Shown in pieces: positions 58,097 to 64,000 of a DNA stretch of 64,000 bases (its first letter is position 1; every line of letters begins with the position of its first letter). Source of the DNA: Rhodamnia argentea (taxonomy: Eukaryota; Streptophyta; Magnoliopsida; Myrtales; Myrtaceae); contig NC_063151.1 in the NCBI RefSeq assembly GCF_020921035.1, positions 8,618,001 to 8,682,000 on the forward strand, given 5' to 3'. A model generated the notes under the pieces. It saw only the letters and a program-made list of their open reading frames with translations. It was not told the origin of the DNA and did no database searches. The translations under genes were made by a program, and so were the position numbers.

Positions 58097-58605
58097 AGCA
58101 ATTACTAAAATATCATAAATTTATTTTAATTGTGTTAATACAGTTAATTTTTTTTTTTTCTGATTAATTGTGTCCAGCGCGGGCCTCACCCATACCATTT
58201 CAAGGTGCGGTTGCAAGAGACGTCGACTATGGCCGGCCGGTGAGGCAGCGTTTGCCCAGATCTGGGCAACGTGGCCTTGCGTGCTGCCGCAATGGCTGCG
58301 ACCCTCGCCAACCATAGCTCGCCATCCAACGGCCACAATGGGTGAAGGAAGGAAAAGGAAAAAAAAAAAGAAGTAAGGAAAAAAAGGAAAGAAAAAAATC
58401 AAAATTTTAAAAAATGTCCACGTCAGCTCTGGCCGTGCAATATTGGACACATGCAGGCGTCCATATTAGCAATTTTTTCCGGCCAAAATTAGTCAAATGG
58501 ACTGAATTGGCACAAATACAAAATGTTTAGGACTCAATTGAAAAAAATTATGATTAAATTGGCACAATTAAAATAGATTAATGATTTTTTTTTTGTAATT
58601 TTTTC
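58097..58605. mobile_element. Long-TIR element, diverged copy
   Basis: The left arm near 58097 reads GAGCAATTACTAAAATATCA, and the right arm, reversed from 58605, reads GAAAAAATTACAAAAAAAAA followed by ATTTTAATTGTGCCAATT. A GC-rich core lies at about 58180-58330 and a purine tract at 58340-58400. It is the same family as 21850-22425 and 59418-60099, with damage in the left arm. Confidence 0.5.
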
Positions 58606-58746
58606 TATTTTTAACTGGTGTTTGAGGACAACTTACGCTCCTGCGCACGAAATTACACATCGAACTCAAGAGTTATTGGGGGCATGTCCACCAGGTGTGG
58701 TGATAATGTAAGAAGAATTCTCAAGGAAAAATTTCAAACAAGGGTT

Positions 58747-59130
58747 TTTTTTTTTTTTTGGGGTTAAAAACGCTATGCCTTTGTTCAATTGTAAAAGGTT
58801 CCGAGCCCATTAAAATGAGCATCCGTACAAAGTAAATCTAATAAGTCAGGAGGTGGGGATGAAACTCAATTTGAAGTGATTGTTTTCTTTCGTTGGGCTT
58901 TAGCAGCCCGATCTGCTACCAAGGAAGAGAAAATATCCATGCTCATAATACTCCAGTTAGAAGACTTAGTTTAATTTCTGTCGAATTGATGAAACCAAGA
59001 AAGATGAAGGTTGAGAATTTTCAAAGAATTGAAAAAACCAACAAAGAAAGGGCATCCTCAGAAAAGTAAAATCGTGCCAAAGAAAATTGTGGTGGCCAAT
59101 ATACCATAGTAATGAAATCCAGTTAAGCCT
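58747..59130 (-). mobile_element. Possible LINE 3' end on the minus strand
   Basis: A poly(T) run at 58747-58760 reads as a poly(A) tail on the minus strand. Upstream of it on that strand is decayed coding-like text such as SLVADRAAKAQRKK and DLLCTDAHFNGLGTFYN, broken by stops. This is in the style of plant non-LTR retroelement ends. No reverse transcriptase domain is left in view. The identification is tentative and the upstream limit arbitrary. Confidence 0.3.
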
Positions 59131-59417
59131 AAAATCTCTGATCCATGGAAAACAGATTACACTCCTAGATTAGGATCTTAACTATTACTTCAAGAAAAGA
59201 ATCGTGCTTCTACATAGGACCCTAAACTATCTAAATCATAAAAAAGTTCAACATGTTCGTAAATACGGGAATATTTATTTATGGAAATTCTTAGAAAATC
59301 TAACATATAAACTTAACATGATAAGTGGAGAGAGATCATATGTATGGAAGAGCATATAAACCCCATAATTAAGCGATGTAGGAAATCTCAACAAAAGTTA
59401 AAACCCTTCGTACGAGA

Positions 59418-60099
59418 GGGAAATTACCAAAAAATTCCTAAACCGATTGCAAATGTCTTGAACCTTTTAATTTGTCCAATTTGGTCCTAAACCATTTTAC
59501 AACTTGCTAATTCAGTTCATTTGGCCAATTTTAGTTGGAAATTACTAATGTGGAGCCAATTCTCCTACGTGGCCTTACTAGCACTGACATGGATAAATTT
59601 TCATATATATATTTTAAGAATTTAATGAATTTTGTTCTTACTTTTTATTTTTCTCTATTTTTTCTTTTTCTGTTTTCTTTTTATATTTTTCCATTGTGGC
59701 TGGTGAGGCATCTGGCGATCCGACTAGAGCATCCCTTGCTAGAGGTTGCAAGGTCGAAGGCCACAAGGTTCGACCTCGCGGTCTCTAGTGAAGGCGAGCC
59801 TCTCCGTCACAATGAAATAATACAAACTAAAATGAAAAAAAAAGAGAATAATAAATGTTCATTAAATTTTTGAAAAAGTATAAGAATTGTCCACGTTAGC
59901 TCCAACGGTGTCATGTAGAATAGTTGACATCCACGTCAAACGGTAGGTGTCCATGTCAACAATTTTTAGTCGAAATTGACCGAATGGACTGAATTAACAA
60001 ATTGTCAAAATGTTTAGGACTAAATTAGCCAAATTAAAAAGGTTTAATACCGAATTGACACAATTGTAATAAATTTATAATTTTTTTGGTAATTTTACC
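59418..60099. mobile_element. Long-TIR element with GC-rich core
   Basis: This is the most complete copy of the family. The left arm starts GGGAAATTACCAAAAAATTC at 59418. The right arm, reversed from about 60099, starts GGTAAAATTACCAAAAAAAT. Both run on through TGCAAATGTC- and TACAATTGTGTCAATTC-like sequence. Sub-terminal GCTAATTCAGTTCATTTGGC mirrors GACCGAATGGACTGAATT on the right. The core (59695-59810) is GC-rich. No transposase. Confidence 0.6.
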
Positions 60100-60306
60100 T
60101 TCATGTGAGTCTAATCTATCTATGAGAAAATCCATTGGAACAAACTTAAAAGGCTTAAAGATCAAAAAAAAATTCAGTACTTCCGGATAGGAGTCTAAAT
60201 TGTCTAAACAAATGTTCCTCAACACGAATTTAAAAGGTGTAAACAATTTTAGTACTCCTAGATGTGTTTCAACGTTGCCTATATTCTAAGATAAATTCAA
60301 GAATTA

Positions 60307-60557
60307 GACTTCGTTTATTTCACAAAAAATGAATAATTTAGAAACGTTTTCTTTAAAAAAAAAAAGATTGCTTGTATTGCTTAGGAAAAAGAATGAACGA
60401 TGAATATTTTCATCATTCTCGAAAATGTTTAGACATGAATTGCTATCAGTAATGAAATTTTTTTTTATTGAGTAACTATTTCAAGCGAATGTGAGATCAC
60501 TTAAAATATATATATATATTCCAAACCATTCATTTTTTCTCGAAATAAACTAAGGCT
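60307..60557. mobile_element. GACTTCGTTTATTTC-type MITE, copy 3
   Basis: The left end is GACTTCGTTTATTTCACAAA. The right end, reversed from about 60557, is GAGCCTTAGTTTATTTCGAG. The core contains ATTTTCATCATTCTCG and AGACATGAATTGCTATCAG, matching the copies at 20900 and 33569. An (AT)n run lies near the right end. Non-coding. Confidence 0.55.
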
Positions 60558-61545
60558 CCGTGTCTCATCTCATTTCTCTTTGGATGATGTGAACTGGGAA
60601 GTTGGAGAAATTCCATAAGTCGTTGGAGGGCAACATCTCATTTTAAAGTTTCTTCAAGCTCTAAAAACCCTCAAACGAGTATAAGAGGTGAACCGCACCG
60701 TTGTGAAGGGCGAAGGACTTCAAGTAGAAAGCTCCAGGGCACACCAGTATTAGACGAAGAGCATGAAGCTATGCCTCTTCATGCACTTTGCATACACTAG
60801 ATGCATCAGACATGATTTGAAGTTCGCGGCATTTGGGAAATTTTGAACAAAAATAGTTTAAAAGGTGTCACGTCAAGTAAGATTTGATTGTGTGATTAGG
60901 AAGATCCATTTGGAGAAGATATTGATATTGCAAAACTTTTCTAGATATATACGGGAAAATGCTTTTACTGTCGGGACGTATAATCTCAACTATAGATCTA
61001 TGTATCATTACCGGGTGTATTCATAAAGTACTTATTGATTGGAAGATTGTGTGATCAGAAATAATCGATCGTCTTGTCAGATCGTTAGACAAACAGTTTC
61101 CATCCTAAAAATATTTTGGTTTCTTTTGAGAAATTACTTTTAGGAATATAGCTGGAGATGATATCGTATTATATATTTGGAATTACTTTGTGGATTTAAT
61201 TTGAGCATCTTTCTAATACGATTTTCTTCATCACCCTCATAGGGTGCCTATAGATAGGGTCACTCATTAAAAAGAGAGGACGTACACATTCAGAAGATAC
61301 AAGTAGAGAGGGAAAGTTGTCCAAGCAGAGTTCTAAACCTACTTTATGGTGGGCAATTAGTCGTAAATCTTTTAACATGTCAGTTTAGGTCTAAACTTTT
61401 TAATAATTTGTCAATGAAGTTCTTCCAATCAATTCGTGTGGATAACTAATTTTCATAATTCACTATACATGTTTTATTGTTGGGAATTGTGACCTCATCA
61501 CTGTCCAAACACTTTGGCCCACTGGAATCAATAATAGATGGTGAC
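60558..61545. other. Spacer with one long-TIR fragment
   Basis: No gene was recognised. At 61348-61490 a left arm of the long-TIR family survives alone (GGGCAATTAGTCGTAAATCT, then TAATAATTTGTCAATGAAG). The next feature, an LTR-like sequence, starts about 55 bases later. The rest is ordinary AT-rich DNA. Confidence 0.4.
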
Positions 61546-62112
61546 TGTTGACGCCCAAAAACAACCTAGGCCACAATAGAATCCACTGATGTTGACGACG
61601 AGACGGCCAATAGCTATTGCTAGAAATCGGTAACTAAAGAGGGTAACTGTCGCTATGTCAGGTGATCGGCAAAAGCTGGAGATCGACATACAAAGAGGAA
61701 AGACCAGCCGTCGGAAGTGCAGAGGTCAAGATAGAGACGAAGCACAGCCACTTGCCGATAAGAACGAATGGTTGTTAGCGAGTGAAGTAGAGGCTGGGAA
61801 TCTCGAAAGTAATTAAGGAGTTAGAATTGGAGGAATAACCGCTCTCAACGGTTACGTTTTGTACATTGCTATAAAAATGAAAGATGACAGCTCGTTTGTA
61901 AAGGATCTGCCACAAACACTTATTAAATTTCTTTGCAAGTTTACTGTACTTTGCCAATTCTTTATCCTTTAATGTTTATCTTCAGTCGTAACACAGCCAT
62001 ACCGATTGTTCCCTGCCAAATCGTCACAGAATCCTATTCATTTCTAAAAATTAAACATCGCATCCTTTGATGAAAGATCATTCGTTGATCACCATTTTTG
62101 GCTAAAAAACAA
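61546..62112 (+). mobile_element. Possible solo LTR
   Basis: The stretch starts TGTTGACGCCCAAAAAC and ends near TTTTTGGCTAAAAAACAAC. It contains a TATA-like CTATAAAAATG at about 61869-61879 and a T-rich tail, the arrangement of a plant retrotransposon LTR. No flanking five-base duplication, primer-binding site or internal gag/pol region was found. The call is tentative and the right boundary uncertain. Confidence 0.3.
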
Positions 62113-64000
62113 CTATTAACCATTATATTAGCCCCTTCTTTATCTTGCCATAACATTAATATTTTAACGGAACATACGTGACTATCAACCCGGTGTTACC
62201 TTACACGTACCGTCACTTTATCAATAAATTTTAATTTATTTCGCGCATTTACCTTAGTTATCATAAACTTTCACTGAAGATCCAATCTTGAGGGATATGA
62301 CAAGTTGAATGCAAACTAATCATTTTACTTTTACTCGGGGACCTTAAAAGTTTCGTATTACTAGTGATTATACTGAATTATACAACATTAATGAATAATA
62401 CGGTACGACGTACCATACCCCTAAATATCCGAACCTCAAGGGGGCATCAACTGTCGAATTACATACCTATCTTGTGTATGCAGGAGAAACGGCACGTAAA
62501 AATTTATCAAAAACTCTCTCTAATCTCATGAAAGAGAAGACTTTATTGGATGTACATATCCGATGGAGGATCAACAAAATCATGATGGCACGTGCTAGGG
62601 CATCGATGCCGGTCCATTGAACCCTTTACATTTCCGGTTTATCTTCGTGCGGCCTTTGTGTCCTAATGTCCACCTTTTGACGGAAGGAGAAAAAAATAAA
62701 GAGGTTGTGGATTCTGACACATCGAATTGGTTGGAACTTTGTAAAGTTTGTCTTAGCATATCCTTGAAACCTCGAAAGCAAAACAAGGACACGACGAGTT
62801 ATGATGTGGTCTCCCTTGAGTTCTTACGTGCCGTTTGAGACAGCTAATAGAGCCCACCATTCGAGTTGTGCTCATTGGTCAGATCAACTCTTCATCAGGA
62901 CCCATCGGATGGGACAAAGAGGGGGTCACTCACCATTAATGGATTGCTAGCTAATCATATAATTAGACATCCAAACATATATTATGTATGACAAATGTGT
63001 TTGTGTACTTGTGACCGTAGAAGAGAAGTCGCCTCATCAACGTTTTTCTCTATCGGAAGGGCGACTTTCGTATCAATAGGTCGATATGGTAGAAATTTGA
63101 TACCTTCATTTGCGTAGATCACCAAAGAACAGACCGAATTTGAACCCATCAACTTAGTCAGGTGGACTCACTTTTACGTAGTGTCTCAAATCAACGAGTT
63201 ATGGACTAATTATGATAATAACTGCACCACATTACGTTACATTTCATTCCCGATGTAGGATTTCTTTCGTTTATTATCCTCACGTGTGTAACTCAACAAA
63301 TCTTCCCATTTTATGCGAATATTCAGCATTAAGACCGCTTTCCATTACATCAAGTGCCCTTCCACACCGATATTGTCTCAACTCAAATCTTCATCGTAGC
63401 TAGGGTTAAATGTAACGGATGTTGGAGCCAAGAAACAATATCTAATCTTCAGCCTCTACCCCAATCGCTTTGGCCCAGCCAAGTTTAGCGGAAATCAGCA
63501 GAGACCATTCGCTACCTCGATTAAGGAGTCACATTCGAGGTTTTCTTTCCTTGAGATATTCACTAGTTCTCGATTCGCACATATAGGAACTTGCCCATCC
63601 AAATTATCGTCTCTGGTGTCACTGGGTTAGGTAGATGCAGCAGAAACTTAACACTTTTGCATCACATCCTTCACGTGAGATTTTTTTTCGCCTAACACTC
63701 TCGCATGTAGCCGCTATAACCAATCATGGATGGCCACATACATAAATTTGGGCGGGGAATAATTATGAGCTTTGTAATATAAGGACCCAAAAGGGTGAAA
63801 GTGCAAAGACAGTCTCTGTTTACTTTTGCAAGGTGGTCCAACCAATCAAATTCCATGTAAGGTACCTTTCCAAAGGACAAAGTCAGCATTATTCAAACCT
63901 AAGTAGACAACACAAAGTCACTTGGATTTCTGGAGAAAAACATTTACATAAGCCCTGCAACTCCTTAAGTTTATCAATGTTTGCCAGCAATAATGATTAG
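62113..64000. other. Spacer to the window edge, no gene recognised
   Basis: The sequence is AT-rich with short frames only (62617-62838 plus, 63212-63403 plus, 63692-63889 minus). None has a recognisable domain or convincing splice partners. No inverted-repeat element was identified. Confidence 0.4.

Overview
The window is nuclear DNA of a land plant, almost certainly a woody eudicot. Genes are split by AT-rich GT-AG introns, the intergenic DNA is full of short inverted-repeat elements and microsatellites, and every recognisable protein is closest to a eudicot family member. The style of the inverted-repeat families (AT-rich arms around a GC-rich core) recalls Myrtaceae such as Eucalyptus. 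That is an inference from memory of such genomes and was not tested.

Layout. An ATP sulfurylase gene (minus, 0.4-4.0 kb) is followed by a short repeat-bearing spacer and a large 23-exon nuclear 5'-3' exoribonuclease gene of the XRN2/XRN3 type (plus, 6.4-18.4 kb). From 18.4 to 24.4 kb there is a transposon-rich gap. A cytokinin-activating LOG phosphoribohydrolase locus (24.4-25.9 kb) is broken by one-base insertions in its first four exons and a lost splice donor. Three minus-strand genes follow: a membrane-anchored GH9 endo-1,4-beta-glucanase (28.2-31.4 kb), diphthine synthase DPH5 (33.2-35.6 kb) and TRM6, the non-catalytic subunit of the tRNA m1A58 methyltransferase (37.4-43.3 kb). From 43.3 to 52 kb the DNA is mostly repeats. 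A plus-strand gene at 52.6-54.9 kb encodes a C2H2 zinc finger joined to what looks like a degenerate PARP-type ADP-ribosyltransferase fold. A minus-strand oil-body-associated protein gene (DUF1264) lies at 56.9-57.8 kb. The last 6 kb hold only transposon remnants.

How the genes relate. This is not an operon-like pathway cluster. Three genes belong to RNA and translation housekeeping: XRN3-like (rRNA/pre-mRNA 5'-3' decay), DPH5 (eEF2 diphthamide) and TRM6 (tRNA m1A58). Two of them carry telo-box motifs next to the start and the third has three site II elements upstream. The order XRN3-like, GH9B7-like, C2H2/PARP-like matches my recollection of Arabidopsis chromosome 1 (At1g75660, At1g75680, At1g75710). 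This suggests an old conserved block into which DPH5 and TRM6 have been placed, or from which they were lost in Arabidopsis.

All exon boundaries were read by eye from GT-AG sites, reading phase and family knowledge. Every splice junction in the seven intact gene models keeps the frame. No RNA gene, CRISPR array or virus-like region was recognised.
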